DNA from: CBDCVO01 sp965223085
GTDB lineage: Bacteria; Pseudomonadota; Gammaproteobacteria; Ga0077536
Assembly: GCA_965223085.1 (NCBI GenBank)
Contig: OZ244981.1
Location: 3,038,001-3,102,000 of the forward strand
Direction: 5' to 3'
Length of the DNA: 64,000 nt
The notes under the pieces are model-generated. The model was given only the letters and a program-made list of their open reading frames with translations. It was not told the origin of the DNA and did not search any database. The position numbers and the translations under genes are program-made. Below, in pieces: positions 1 to 8,645 of this stretch. Position 1 is the first letter of the stretch. Every line of letters begins with the position of its first letter.

Positions 1-1159
1 CCGGCATGAACGGGCTGCGCCAAGCGCGTTGCAATACCGCCGCCAGCGTCATCGCCGATACCCGTGTATCACGCGACAAACCAGAGCCGTTAGTAACGCG
101 TAATCCCTGCGTAGGGATTTTCTGCTCCGCGAAATACTCGCTGATAACGATTGCTGCGTGGGTGGCGTTTAGCGGGGGGTCAAACCGCACGCCGCCGAGC
201 GTGTAGAACAAAGCGTCAGCCATCGCGTTATTGCTCCACTTATTCAGGGGGCGAATAATTTCCGCTAATGGCGGCGACTCGAAGCGCAATAGTGGTGCTT
301 CTTGCACAGGCGCAACAGCTGTGCGCACACTGCCGTCGATTACGCCGCCCCATTGTTGCCAGTACGCTTTGAACAAGCCGTAGGTGTAAGTATCTGTCTG
401 CAAGGCGGTACGAAACAATTTTCGCTCGCCGCAACTGCGCGGATAGTTGCCAGTGAAGACGATTTTGTCGGCCTTAACGGGATCCGGCACGACCATAGTT
501 ATATGTGCGTTGACACCTGCGCAGCGGCTACGGGAAGCCTTGAGTTGATTGACGATAGTAAGGTTGGGGAGATTCGGGATAGTGTGAATCGTGACGCGCT
601 TGGTGGCTGAATTTGGGACCAAATGGAATTCAAGAGCCTTAAAGTTGAACATCATCGCGCTGGGCAGCACGTTATATAGACGGTAAGGTTGGCCGTCGAA
701 AGCACCCGGATCGACCCGCTCGACAGTGAAATAGCTGGCGTCGATAAGCAAATCTCCGGTGATGTGTTGCACCCCACGGCGACGGATTGCACCCACCAGT
801 TTCCAAACACGTTCTTCGACTAGAAAAGGATCGCCGCGCCCACTAAGCAATAGATCGCCGTGCAAAACTCCCGCTTTATTTAACCCCAGGGCATAGACCT
901 CAGTCTCCCATTTATACGCTGGGCCTAGTAGCTCGAGTGCCGCCAAAGTCGTCATCAGTTTAGCGACGGAGGCAGGGCTGCGCGGTTGCGCGGCGTTGAG
1001 GGCGAGCAGTGGTTCAGTCGCACCCAAGGCTTGCACATGCAAACTCACCGCGGACGTGGGAATTTTTTGCGCGCCTAAGGCTTTGCGCAGCGGCGCGGGC
1101 AGCGCTCCAAGCGTGCCGCTACACCAACACAAGCACAAAAATACGCACAAACTGCGCAT
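1..1159 (-). CDS. dacB: D-alanyl-D-alanine carboxypeptidase/endopeptidase (PBP4), C-terminus cut by window edge
   Basis: Penicillin-binding protein 4 family: a periplasmic serine peptidase that trims and cleaves peptidoglycan cross-links. The minus-strand frame is open from the ATG at 1157-1159 to the window edge (386 codons). The N-terminus is a hydrophobic signal peptide (about residues 1-20). The catalytic SxxK motif is SVAK at residues 64-67, inside a typical 'RSPASVAKLMTT' stretch, and the SxN motif is SNN at 309-311. The following NGSGLSR block is also family-typical. The KTG motif and the last ~80-100 residues lie beyond position 1. A perfect TATAAT sits 16 nt before the ATG (1176-1181), which would give a very short leader. 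The frame was checked for stops from 240 to 665 and at both motifs. Family assignment is secure; the exact start is less so because no strong ribosome binding site is visible. Confidence 0.93.
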   Translation of the reverse strand, partial: MRSLCVFLCLCWCSGTLGALPAPLRKALGAQKIPTSAVSLHVQALGATEPLLALNAAQPRSPASVAKLMTTLAALELLGPAYKWETEVYALGLNKAGVLHGDLLLSGRGDPFLVEERVWKLVGAIRRRGVQHITGDLLIDASYFTVERVDPGAFDGQPYRLYNVLPSAMMFNFKALEFHLVPNSATKRVTIHTIPNLPNLTIVNQLKASRSRCAGVNAHITMVVPDPVKADKIVFTGNYPRSCGERKLFRTALQTDTYTYGLFKAYWQQWGGVIDGSVRTAVAPVQEAPLLRFESPPLAEIIRPLNKWSNNAMADALFYTLGGVRFDPPLNATHAAIVISEYFAEQKIPTQGLRVTNGSGLSRDTRVSAMTLAAVLQRAWRSPFMP

Positions 1160-1175
1160 CAACTTAGAGTCGAGA

Positions 1176-1181
1176 ATTATA
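1176..1181 (-). promoter_or_regulatory. Candidate -10 box for dacB
   Basis: Perfect TATAAT on the minus strand, 16 nt upstream of the dacB ATG. With a 17-18 nt spacer the -35 region is poor (about 3 of 6 matches), so this is a weak call based on the -10 hexamer and its position. Confidence 0.35.
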
Positions 1182-1197
1182 TGACGCTTAGCCTGAG

Positions 1198-1261
1198 TAT
1201 TGCACGAGGCGCTCACTGTGCTTGTGCCAGTAGGTTATTAGAACGGTTGTTTTCATGAGTC
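1198..1261 (+). repeat. Dispersed intergenic repeat B, copy 1
   Basis: Lies in the 287 bp gap between dacB and the AhpD-like gene. It shares with 37307-37366 an identical GCACGAGGCG start, a GCCAGTA block in the middle and a TTTCATGAGTC end, with the same overall distance of 60 nt from first to last shared block. Further along the same gap, the bases ending at about 1449 (GCACTATCCGGCTTAG) resemble the right terminal repeat of the 37 kb copy. The rest of this gap holds nothing else I can recognise. Confidence 0.55.
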
Positions 1262-1446
1262 AGCGAAGATGTAGCCGAGATGCTAGAGGCATCACACCGG
1301 TTCACTACCACGGCCCCGGCTTGGTTAGATCCCCCTGAGCTTGGACTCCGCCCTCCGCGTAGCTACGCCTACGCTTTGGACTCCAGCCCGGTGCCCAGAC
1401 GAATCTTTCCTGCGTCATCATCTGCGGTCCGCGTGCACTATCCGGC

Positions 1447-2037
1447 TTAGCTGTGCGGCGTTCGGCATTGCGCGTGATATTCTCGATTCGGTTGCATATC
1501 GACCGCGCTGGCGATCCGGTTTGTCATGTTAAAAAAACCCGCAACATTGGCAATGTCCCAGATGTCTTTATCGCTGAATCCCACGTCTCGCAAGGCGTCG
1601 CGATCGCTTTCTTCGATGGTGTGGCTAGCCGTCGTGATTTTTGCGGCAAAGTCCAGCATCGCGCGATGGCGTGGTGACAATTCGGCGGCACGATAGTTCA
1701 TGACCATGAGTTCACCAAGCACGGGATCGTCAGAGTATTGGCGTACCGCTGCGCCGTGAGCCGTCAAACAATAAAAACAGTGGTTATGTGAAGACACAAC
1801 CACAGCGATCATCTCCCGTTCTAGTTTGCTTATACCGGATTCACCGAGCATGAGTGCATTATAGAATTCGGAGAAGGCGCGTAGCTGCGCGACGTCGGTA
1901 CTATAAGCAGCGAGCACGTTCGGTAACATGCCAAGTTTCTCATCGCATTTTGCAAAATACGCTTGAATATCATCCGGAAGATCGGCGCGCGTCGGTTGAG
2001 GTAGATTGAGCGCGGTGATGTGATCGGGTTGCGACAT
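1447..2037 (-). CDS. Peroxidase-related AhpD-like protein (carboxymuconolactone decarboxylase fold)
   Basis: A 196-residue protein of the alkylhydroperoxidase-like family. The AhpD-type redox site is visible as CFYC at residues 87-90 with His94 four residues on, and Glu74 upstream in LEREM completes the proton-relay set. Such proteins reduce organic peroxides through the CxxC pair; length and the N-terminal 'LPDDIQAYFAKCDEKLGMLPN' region (split here as LPDDIQAYF and KLGMLPN) match the peroxidase-related subgroup rather than PcaC. A good ribosome binding site (AAAGGAG) stands 10 nt before the ATG. It follows the CaiB-like gene, 63 nt away on the other side, with both on the minus strand, so co-transcription is possible. 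The physiological substrate is unknown. Confidence 0.85.
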   Translation of the reverse strand: MSQPDHITALNLPQPTRADLPDDIQAYFAKCDEKLGMLPNVLAAYSTDVAQLRAFSEFYNALMLGESGISKLEREMIAVVVSSHNHCFYCLTAHGAAVRQYSDDPVLGELMVMNYRAAELSPRHRAMLDFAAKITTASHTIEESDRDALRDVGFSDKDIWDIANVAGFFNMTNRIASAVDMQPNREYHAQCRTPHS

Positions 2038-2100
2038 GCTGGTATTCTCCTTTAGCCAGGTGCGGGCCGACAGGTTTTTTCGAGTGTGTCCGGCAAACAG

Positions 2101-3312
2101 TTAAATCACGCCCCGCTGACGCAGCATCGCGAGCGCTTGTTCATCCAGGGCCAATAAATCACGGTAGATTTCGTCATTGTGCGAACCGACCGCTGGTCCG
2201 GGCCACTCGGTGCGCCCGGGTGTGTGCGATAGTTGTGGTACTAAGGCGGGAATTTTTAGCGGCTCGCCGTCGACTAAAACGTCTTCGAACAAACCGCGTG
2301 CTTGGTATTGCGGGTCGTCCATCATGTCGGCGACTGAATAAATTGGCCCAGAAGCAACGCCGGCGGCTTCGAGCTGTTGCAAAATCTCGGCCGCTGGCAT
2401 CGACGCGGTCCACGCGCCGATAATGCCGTCGAGCTCATCTTGGTGGCTGACACGGCTCGCATTGTCGCCATAGCGCTCATCGCTGCTTAAGTCTTGGCGG
2501 CCCATCGCTTCGCACAAGCGTTGAAACATCGATTCCGTATTGGCACCGATCACGATCAGTTTGTCGTTGGCGCAACGGTAGGTATTTGACGGAACGATGC
2601 CGGTCAAGGTGGAGCCGGACGGCTCCCGGATGATCCCGGCACCGTCGTACTCCGAGACTACGGCCTCGAGTAGGTTAAACACGGATTCGAAAATCGACAC
2701 GTCGATGATTTGGCCCGCGCCATCGGCGTCGCGACCACGACTGATTAGAGCGAGCAACACCCCGATCATGGCGTGAAGGCCGGCGAGGGTATCGCCGATG
2801 CTGAGGTTCGGTCGCACCGGGGGTTGCCCGGGAAAGCCATTCACGTAGCGAAAGCCACCGAAACCCTCGCACACCGAGGCAAATCCCGGACGGGGCGCGT
2901 ATGGACCCGTTTGTCCGTAACCCGAAATACGCGCATAAATGAGCCCAGGATTGCTCTGTTTAAACGCCTCTGGGCCAAGGCCCCATTTTTCCATCGTCCC
3001 AGGACGGAAATTTTCGATCACAACGTCGGCCTGCTCGATCAAGCGACCTAAAAGTTTACGTCCTTCATCTTCGCGCAGGTTCAAGGTGACACACTTTTTG
3101 TTACGTGCGAGGCCCGCCCACCAAAGCGAAGTGCCGTTGCGTACGGCTCGCCACTGACGGATCGGATCGCCACCGCCGGGCGGTTCGACTTTTATGATCT
3201 CGGCACCGTAATAACCTAACATCGTGCCCGCGAAGGGGCCGGCTAGGAGTTGGCCGACTTCAATTACACGAACGCCGTCTAGGGCGCGTAGAGGATCTTG
3301 GACATCGTTCAT
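2101..3312 (-). CDS. CaiB/BaiF family CoA-transferase (class III)
   Basis: A 403-residue class III CoA-transferase, moving CoA between carboxylic acids through an aspartyl-CoA intermediate. The N-terminal block 'LDGVRVIEVGQLLAGP' and 'GAEIIKVEPP' are family signatures, and the catalytic aspartate is Asp174 in SIGDTLAG. Length is typical (about 400). The acceptor cannot be deduced; relatives act on formyl, succinyl, carnitine or bile-acid CoA esters and on alpha-methylacyl-CoA. It lies upstream of the AhpD-like gene on the same strand, which suggests a catabolic or detoxifying role (inference). The ATG at 3310-3312 is preceded by AGGTG at a rather long spacing. Confidence 0.9.
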   Translation of the reverse strand: MNDVQDPLRALDGVRVIEVGQLLAGPFAGTMLGYYGAEIIKVEPPGGGDPIRQWRAVRNGTSLWWAGLARNKKCVTLNLREDEGRKLLGRLIEQADVVIENFRPGTMEKWGLGPEAFKQSNPGLIYARISGYGQTGPYAPRPGFASVCEGFGGFRYVNGFPGQPPVRPNLSIGDTLAGLHAMIGVLLALISRGRDADGAGQIIDVSIFESVFNLLEAVVSEYDGAGIIREPSGSTLTGIVPSNTYRCANDKLIVIGANTESMFQRLCEAMGRQDLSSDERYGDNASRVSHQDELDGIIGAWTASMPAAEILQQLEAAGVASGPIYSVADMMDDPQYQARGLFEDVLVDGEPLKIPALVPQLSHTPGRTEWPGPAVGSHNDEIYRDLLALDEQALAMLRQRGVI

Positions 3313-3332
3313 GGATAAACAATCACCTGTGG

Positions 3333-3725
3333 TTACTCAAACTTAAGGGGGTATTCTGCAAGGAGCCGCTGGCGGATTCCACCGTCGCTTAGTTTGGCTA
3401 TGGCGATCCCGGCCACGATCCCGGCAGCGTCGGCGGCAAAATCACCCCCTGAGCACTCGCGATAGGGTATTGCCAATTGCAGAATCTCTATCGTTGCACC
3501 GTAGCCCAACAGCACGAAGCCGATCCGTGGCCATAAGCTTCCAGGATATGCCCATGCGAACCATGCCATCAAACTGGAGAGGGCACTCCCGTGGAGGAGT
3601 TTGTCGAAATCTAGGCGTCCGTTGTGCGGCACTTCGGTGCCCGGTAACAGCGTGAGGGCGAAGATTAGCGCCGCCGCCAGCCAGCCGCAGGTGAGCCACA
3701 GGATCCGGAGTCGGCGTCGCGTCAG
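3333..3725 (-). CDS. VanZ-like membrane protein, probable CTG start
   Basis: A small integral membrane protein of the VanZ-like family, of unknown biochemical role here. The recognisable core 'DFDKLLHG' followed by three hydrophobic segments begins near the GTG at 3630-3632, but the family's first membrane helix (LWLTCGWLAAALIFALTLLPG) is encoded in the same open frame upstream. No ATG, GTG or TTG exists between that helix and the upstream gene's stop. A CTG at 3723-3725, 6 nt after an AGGA sequence and 8 nt after the CBS-protein stop, is the only plausible start, so I extend to it. A conventional call would be 3333-3632 (99 residues), which would lose the first helix. Translational coupling to the CBS gene is likely. 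Confidence 0.65.
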   Translation of the reverse strand: MTRRRLRILWLTCGWLAAALIFALTLLPGTEVPHNGRLDFDKLLHGSALSSLMAWFAWAYPGSLWPRIGFVLLGYGATIEILQLAIPYRECSGGDFAADAAGIVAGIAIAKLSDGGIRQRLLAEYPLKFE

Positions 3726-3733
3726 GACTAATC

Positions 3734-4129
3734 CTACGATGCTTGCGATTGCGCGATGATGTAGCGAAACAGGTCCGACTCAGAGAGCATGCCGCACAAT
3801 TCGCCACTGTTGGTCACCACCGGTAAGCCACTGAGTTTGAGCTGTAACATCGTTTGCGCCGCCAAGCCCACGGTCGCATCTTCGGGGATCGTCACAGGAT
3901 CTGGGGTCATAATCGCGCCGACGCTTGGTTCATTGTCGGTGTCGCGGGTAGCAGCCAGTGCGGCGCGGATATCACCCTGACTCAAGATGCCGATGAGCTT
4001 ACCATTTTCGAGCACCGTGAGACGTCGGATCGCGGCCTCGTTCATAATGTTATTCGCCTTGCTGAGCGGGGTGTCACGCTCAACAGATATGACTGTTGAG
4101 CTCATCCAATCGGTAAGTTTGTCGCTCAT
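3734..4129 (-). CDS. CBS-domain pair protein
   Basis: A 131-residue stand-alone Bateman module: two CBS domains (about residues 8-60 and 70-127) that normally bind adenine nucleotides and regulate partner proteins. Signatures include 'LTVLENGKLIGILSQGDI' (shown in part), 'IMTPDPVTIPEDATV' and 'GLPVVTNSGELCGMLSESDLF' (in part). The stop codon is 8 nt from the proposed CTG start of the VanZ-like gene, so the two probably form one transcript. The regulated partner is unknown. Confidence 0.88.
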   Translation of the reverse strand: MSDKLTDWMSSTVISVERDTPLSKANNIMNEAAIRRLTVLENGKLIGILSQGDIRAALAATRDTDNEPSVGAIMTPDPVTIPEDATVGLAAQTMLQLKLSGLPVVTNSGELCGMLSESDLFRYIIAQSQAS

Positions 4130-4193
4130 TTATCCCCGTTAAGACCACGTCCGCTGCCAGGGCCTGGAGCTTAACCGCGCTTGGCCGCTAATA

Positions 4194-4210
4194 CTAGCAG
4201 TCTGCCCGAC
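4194..4210 (-). repeat. Dispersed repeat A, copy 1
   Basis: CTAGCAGTCTGCCCGAC; reverse complement carries the core CAGACTGCTAG shared with copies at 4344, 5503 and 16581. The bases that follow (CCCG ACTT CGGG) can form a small hairpin. It sits in the 254 bp gap between the divergent CBS and Sel1 genes. Confidence 0.5.
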
Positions 4211-4343
4211 TTCGGGGTCTGTCGTGAGGTGGGTGGTTAAGCGAGGCCATTTTTCTGCGATTTTGGGGCCCCTAGTTGTGTTATGTAACGAGAAATCGCG
4301 GCAATAAAGCCGCTCAACTGCCGCTGCAGTCGGCGCGATCTGA

Positions 4344-4361
4344 GTCCGACGGACTGCTAGC
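4344..4361 (+). repeat. Dispersed repeat A, copy 2
   Basis: GTCCGACGGACTGCTAGC, 22 nt before the preferred start of the Sel1-repeat gene. GTCC-GAC-GGAC is itself a short inverted repeat. It shares the core GACTGCTAG with three other intergenic copies. Confidence 0.5.
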
Positions 4362-4383
4362 ACTCAACGGCCATGAAATAATT

Positions 4384-5496
4384 ATGCTGCATTCGCCTTC
4401 GCGGCATCGATCGCGACGATTATCTCCGCAGCCTTTAGCACGTCGCGGTGCGCGGGTGCTCTTGTGGTCATGTGTGGGAATGATAGCGCTTGCTGCCCAG
4501 GCGGACTTTAGTGGGGGTGTTGCGGCCTATAAGCGTGGCGATTTCGTCACCGCGGCTGAGACTTTTTCGGATCTGGCGCAAGTTGGTGATCCGCGCGCCC
4601 AATTTGCCTTGGGTTTACTCTACGATAACGGCGAAGGTTTGCCACGCGATGATGAGCAGGCGTTGTCCTGGTATGCCAAAGCGGCGGCGCAAGGCTATGC
4701 CAAAGCGCAAGTGAACTTAGCTTTAATGTACGAACAGGGGCGCGGCACTACGATCGATTTAGAGCGGGCTCGAATGTGGTTTGCGCGTGCTGCGGAACGA
4801 GGCAATCCCGATGCTGTAGGCCGTTATAGGCAAATTGCCGAGGCGGGCGACTACGAAGCCCAGTATCGGTTGGGACTAATGTATTTACGCGGTCGCGGTG
4901 TCAGCCGCGACGATGAAGAGGGCGCGCGTTGGATTCAACGCGCCGCCGCGAATGACTACCCAGACGCAATTTTTGCTCTCGGCGTTTTGCAGCAGACAGG
5001 ACGCGGTGTGCCAGCCTCGGAACGCGCCGCCTCCGCCACCTATCAACGCGCGGCAAACCACGATATCGCAGTGGCGAAATTTAATCTCGCGCACCTGCTG
5101 CGCGTAGGACAAGCGGTGCCCAGAAATCTAGAGCGCGCGGGTGTTCTCTACCGCGAAGCGGCAAAAGCAGGCTATGCGCCCGCTGCGACGACGCTGGCCA
5201 TGCTTTATGAAAGCGGCGAGGCATGGCCGCCTGATGAAAAACGTTCGCGATATTGGTATCAGAAGGCTGCGCGTCTGGGCGATCCCAAGGCGCAAGTCAA
5301 TCTCGGTTATCAACTCGCGAGAGGCGTTGCCGGCGAGCAAGACCTGACCGCAAGCTATGCGTGGTTTTTTGCCGCCGACCGCCAAGGTCACCCGCGCGCC
5401 GCTGAGAACTTGAAGTACCTTGAAACGCAAATGAGTTCACCTGAGCGAGAACGCGCGCGGACCTTAGGCATAGAGTACGCTGCGCTTAGCAAGTAA
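4384..5496 (+). CDS. Secreted Sel1-like (TPR) repeat protein
   Basis: A 370-residue protein made of a basic N-terminus and hydrophobic signal peptide (ending near AAQA-DF) followed by about eight Sel1-like repeats of ~36 residues. Repeat hallmarks such as ALGLLYDNGEG, LALMYEQGRG, LGLMYLRGRG and WYQKAARLGDPKAQ recur. Sel1 proteins are alpha-solenoid scaffolds for protein-protein contacts; the location is probably periplasmic or outer-surface. The frame is open upstream to an ATG at 4276, but the ATG at 4384 places the basic residues directly before the hydrophobic segment, as in a signal peptide, so I use it. Dispersed repeat A flanks the gene on both sides. No partner or pathway is evident. 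Confidence 0.85.
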   Translation: MLHSPSRHRSRRLSPQPLARRGARVLLWSCVGMIALAAQADFSGGVAAYKRGDFVTAAETFSDLAQVGDPRAQFALGLLYDNGEGLPRDDEQALSWYAKAAAQGYAKAQVNLALMYEQGRGTTIDLERARMWFARAAERGNPDAVGRYRQIAEAGDYEAQYRLGLMYLRGRGVSRDDEEGARWIQRAAANDYPDAIFALGVLQQTGRGVPASERAASATYQRAANHDIAVAKFNLAHLLRVGQAVPRNLERAGVLYREAAKAGYAPAATTLAMLYESGEAWPPDEKRSRYWYQKAARLGDPKAQVNLGYQLARGVAGEQDLTASYAWFFAADRQGHPRAAENLKYLETQMSSPERERARTLGIEYAALSK

Positions 5497-5502
5497 ACAC
5501 GC

Positions 5503-5519
5503 GCCGACAGACTGCTAGC
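5503..5519 (+). repeat. Dispersed repeat A, copy 3
   Basis: GCCGACAGACTGCTAGC starting 7 nt after the Sel1 gene's stop. Same core as the other copies. The rest of the gap to ubiA (to 5638) shows nothing else recognisable. Confidence 0.5.
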
Positions 5520-5638
5520 GCCTCACCCTCACCGCAGTTGTGGCGACGAGCGCGGCGCCAGCGCGGCTCCCAAACAAATCTGCGCGAATGCGCCGTCCGC
5601 CCGCCGCTATCGGCCGCGGTCCTCGTGCGTCATGCGGG

Positions 5639-6535
5639 TTAGTTTTTGAAGAAAAAAAACTCGGCAACTAAGCCGAGCCACACAAATCCACCAAGCCAGA
5701 TGTTGTTCATAAACGCAGCGAAACATTGCCTCGGCGTGCGCGTGCGGATCAAGTACTGTTGGTAGGCACAACATGCGGCGGCACCGGCAAGAGCGATCAG
5801 GTACGGCCAATGTAGCTCCGTACGCGCGCCAATCATGAACAAATTGATCAATAGTAAGACTTGGCATACTAGAATAAAACTACGGTCTAGATCGCCCAGC
5901 AGAATCGCCGTTGAACGAACCCCGACTTTCAAATCGTCGTGGCGGTCCGTCATCGCATATTCTGTGTCATAGATCAGTACCCACAGTATATTCGCGCACA
6001 TGAGTAACCACGCGAGCAGTGGGACCTCCTCGCTTACGGCCGCGAACGCCATCGGAATACCCCAAGAAAACGCTGCAGCGAGATAAACTTGCGGTAAATA
6101 CGTGTAGCGTTTCATGAACGGGTACAGTATGGCCAGCGGTATCGCCACTAGTGATAATAAGATCGTCAAATGATTCATGCTCAGCACTAGTAGGCCAGAC
6201 AAACCCATGAGTATGGCACCTACGAACAGCGCCTCTCGTGGTTCGATACGGCCACTAACGATCGGTCGGTCACGTGTCCGTGTAACGTGACCATCGAAGT
6301 GCCGATCAGCGTAGTCGTTGATCGCGCAACCCGCAGCGCGCATTAGTATCGTGCCGGCCACGAAGACGACTAGAATCGTAGCATCTGGTACGCCGCGAGC
6401 GGCCAGCCACAAAGCCCACAATGTCGGCCACAGTAGTAGCAAGATGCCAACCGGCTTATGCATGCGTGTGAGTTCCAGGTAAGCACTGAGTTTTTTCATC
6501 ACGCTCGTAGGCTTGTCGAGCTTAGACTTTTGCAT
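5639..6535 (-). CDS. ubiA: 4-hydroxybenzoate polyprenyltransferase
   Basis: Transfers the polyprenyl side chain to 4-hydroxybenzoate in ubiquinone synthesis; an inner-membrane UbiA-superfamily enzyme with about eight to nine helices. The sequence tracks E. coli UbiA closely: LLLLWPTLWALW, the first Asp-rich motif NDYADRHFDGH, 'YPFMKRYTYLPQV', and the second motif YDTEYAMTDRHDD. I start at the ATG at 6533-6535 (298 residues, overlapping the last 14 nt of recG, with GTGGA just upstream); an ATG at 6497-6499 gives 286 residues and is also possible. Longer upstream open frame runs inside recG and is not needed. No ubiC is adjacent. Confidence 0.95.
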   Translation of the reverse strand: MQKSKLDKPTSVMKKLSAYLELTRMHKPVGILLLLWPTLWALWLAARGVPDATILVVFVAGTILMRAAGCAINDYADRHFDGHVTRTRDRPIVSGRIEPREALFVGAILMGLSGLLVLSMNHLTILLSLVAIPLAILYPFMKRYTYLPQVYLAAAFSWGIPMAFAAVSEEVPLLAWLLMCANILWVLIYDTEYAMTDRHDDLKVGVRSTAILLGDLDRSFILVCQVLLLINLFMIGARTELHWPYLIALAGAAACCAYQQYLIRTRTPRQCFAAFMNNIWLGGFVWLGLVAEFFFFKN

Positions 6536-8645
6536 ATTCCACTCGTTGTTCCAACCAGTGTCGAATGACATCCTCAGCGGCGTTCGGATCAGTCGCGAGC
6601 ATTTGATCAGCGACGCGCCGTACGGTCGGGATGAGGGCATGGTCACGGACCATATCTGCGATTCGATAGTGTCTTGCACCTGTCTGTTTAGTGCCTAGAA
6701 GCTCACCAGGACCGCGCAGTTGAAGGTCTTGTTCGGCGATAAAAAAACCGTCATTGCTCTCGCGCATTACATGTAGGCGAAGGCGGGCGGTGTCACTAAG
6801 CGGTGGTTTATAGAGCAATACGCAATCCGCTTGGGTTGTACCTCTTCCCACGCGTCCACGTAGTTGGTGCAGTTGGGAGAGGCCCAAGCGCTCCGCGTTT
6901 TCGATGATCATCAACGAAGCGTTCGGAACGTCCACGCCGACCTCGATCACTGTGGTGGCAACGAGGACATCGATCTTCCCGGCCAGGAATTGTTCCATTA
7001 GTCTATTTTTGTCACGCTCCACGAGACGCCCGTGCACGAGGCCGATGCGCAATGTCGGTAGCGTTTGCACTAACGCATCAGCGGTCTCGGTCGCCGCTTC
7101 CGAGGCGAGGTGGGCGGATTCCTCGATCAAAGGACACACCCAATAGACTTGGCGGCCACGCGCACAAACGTCTTCAATACGCGCGCTAATCTCGCTACGA
7201 CGCGTTTGCGGTACCACGACAGTTCGGATCGGCATGCGCCCAGGGGGTAATTCATCGATTATCGATACATCTAGGTCCGCGAAAGTCGTCATCGCCAGCG
7301 TCCGCGGGATCGGTGTCGCCGTCATGATGAGTTGGTGCGGGCGTACTTTACCCGCCGCACCTTTCTCGAGTAGCGCGAGACGTTGGTCGACCCCGAAACG
7401 ATGCTGTTCGTCGACGATCACAAGCCCCAGCCGATTGAATGCTACATCGTCTTGAAACAAAGCATGAGTGCCAACGATGATCGCAGCCGGGCCACCCGCG
7501 ACCCGTGCCAAGACGTCGCGGCGTGCGCTGCGACTCAATTTGCCGCTGAGAAATTCGAGCGCGATACCATGGGGTGCAAACCATTTCGATAAAGTGCGAA
7601 TGTGTTGTTCAGCGAGCAACTCGGTAGGTGCCATGAACGCGACTTGCAGTCCGGTGTCCACCACGCTCGCGGCGAGGCAAGCAGCGACCGCCGTTTTTCC
7701 GGCACCCACATCGCCTTGCAGAAGGCGCAACATCGGCGTGGGCGCATTGAGGTCGGCGTCGATTTCTTTAACGACGCGCTGTTGTGCCGGTGTCAACTCG
7801 AACCCAAACGCCGCTGCGACCTGGTCGCGAAGTGTACAAGCGCCTTTGATAGGGTACGCATCGTGGGTTTTTGCTTGCGCACGTAAGCGGCGTTGGCTGA
7901 GTTGATGGGCGAGCAATTCTTGCAAGGCGAGCCGTTGTTGTGCGGAGTGCGTGCGTGCTAGTAGCGCGTCGATATCGGCATCGGCCGGTGGAGTGTGTAA
8001 GTAGCGGATAGCATGGTGCAACGGCGGCAGGCGCAGCGGCTTATCTTCGAGCAACTGCAGATGGCGATCGACATCGCCAAGACTCGTGGGCGAATCGTCT
8101 AGCAAAGTGAGCGCTTGGTTGATGAGTTTGCGCAACGATAATTGATGCAAACCCTCGGTCGTCGGATATACGGGTGTGAGCGTAAGATCGCTGCGCGGGC
8201 TCGCGTTTATTCCCACAAATTGCACTTCGGGGTGCACCATTTCACGCATTCTCGGACCTCGTCGGACCTCACCAAAACAGCGTATCGTCCGTCCCACTGC
8301 GAGGTGTTGCATGAAGTCTTGGCTAAAATGAAAGAAGCGTAACGCGATCTCGCCGGTCCCATCGCGTACTCGACAGAGCAAGGCCCGGCGGCGACCGTAC
8401 TGAAGCTGACATTTGTGGATCGTGGCTTCGATTAACACCTCGGTGCCTGTTTGGAGGCTCGCGAGCGCTTGTACACGCGTGCGGTCTTGGTATCGCGCAG
8501 GCAAATGAAACAACAAACCATAAACGGAATGAATACCGAGTCGGGCGAGGCGTTCAGTGATCCGAGGGCCAACACCGTGGAGTGTTTGCACGGACGCGTC
8601 GAGCGGCGATGCGGTGCTACTAGGTGCGACCGACGTTACAGACAT
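6522..8645 (-). CDS. recG: ATP-dependent DNA helicase RecG
   Basis: Branch-migrating helicase that regresses stalled forks and processes Holliday junctions. At 707 residues it is the usual length. Seen: N-terminal wedge/OB domain beginning 'TLHGVGPRITERLARLGI', Walker A GDVGAGKT at 311-318, DEQH box (VIVDEQHRFG), motif III TATPIPRT, and motif VI region QLRGRVGRG near the C-terminus. It overlaps the spoT stop by one base (TAATG) and overlaps ubiA at its 3' end, so it is translationally coupled on both sides. The gmk-rpoZ-spoT-recG order is conserved in many gammaproteobacteria. Confidence 0.97.
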   Translation of the reverse strand: MSVTSVAPSSTASPLDASVQTLHGVGPRITERLARLGIHSVYGLLFHLPARYQDRTRVQALASLQTGTEVLIEATIHKCQLQYGRRRALLCRVRDGTGEIALRFFHFSQDFMQHLAVGRTIRCFGEVRRGPRMREMVHPEVQFVGINASPRSDLTLTPVYPTTEGLHQLSLRKLINQALTLLDDSPTSLGDVDRHLQLLEDKPLRLPPLHHAIRYLHTPPADADIDALLARTHSAQQRLALQELLAHQLSQRRLRAQAKTHDAYPIKGACTLRDQVAAAFGFELTPAQQRVVKEIDADLNAPTPMLRLLQGDVGAGKTAVAACLAASVVDTGLQVAFMAPTELLAEQHIRTLSKWFAPHGIALEFLSGKLSRSARRDVLARVAGGPAAIIVGTHALFQDDVAFNRLGLVIVDEQHRFGVDQRLALLEKGAAGKVRPHQLIMTATPIPRTLAMTTFADLDVSIIDELPPGRMPIRTVVVPQTRRSEISARIEDVCARGRQVYWVCPLIEESAHLASEAATETADALVQTLPTLRIGLVHGRLVERDKNRLMEQFLAGKIDVLVATTVIEVGVDVPNASLMIIENAERLGLSQLHQLRGRVGRGTTQADCVLLYKPPLSDTARLRLHVMRESNDGFFIAEQDLQLRGPGELLGTKQTGARHYRIADMVRDHALIPTVRRVADQMLATDPNAAEDVIRHWLEQRVEYAKV

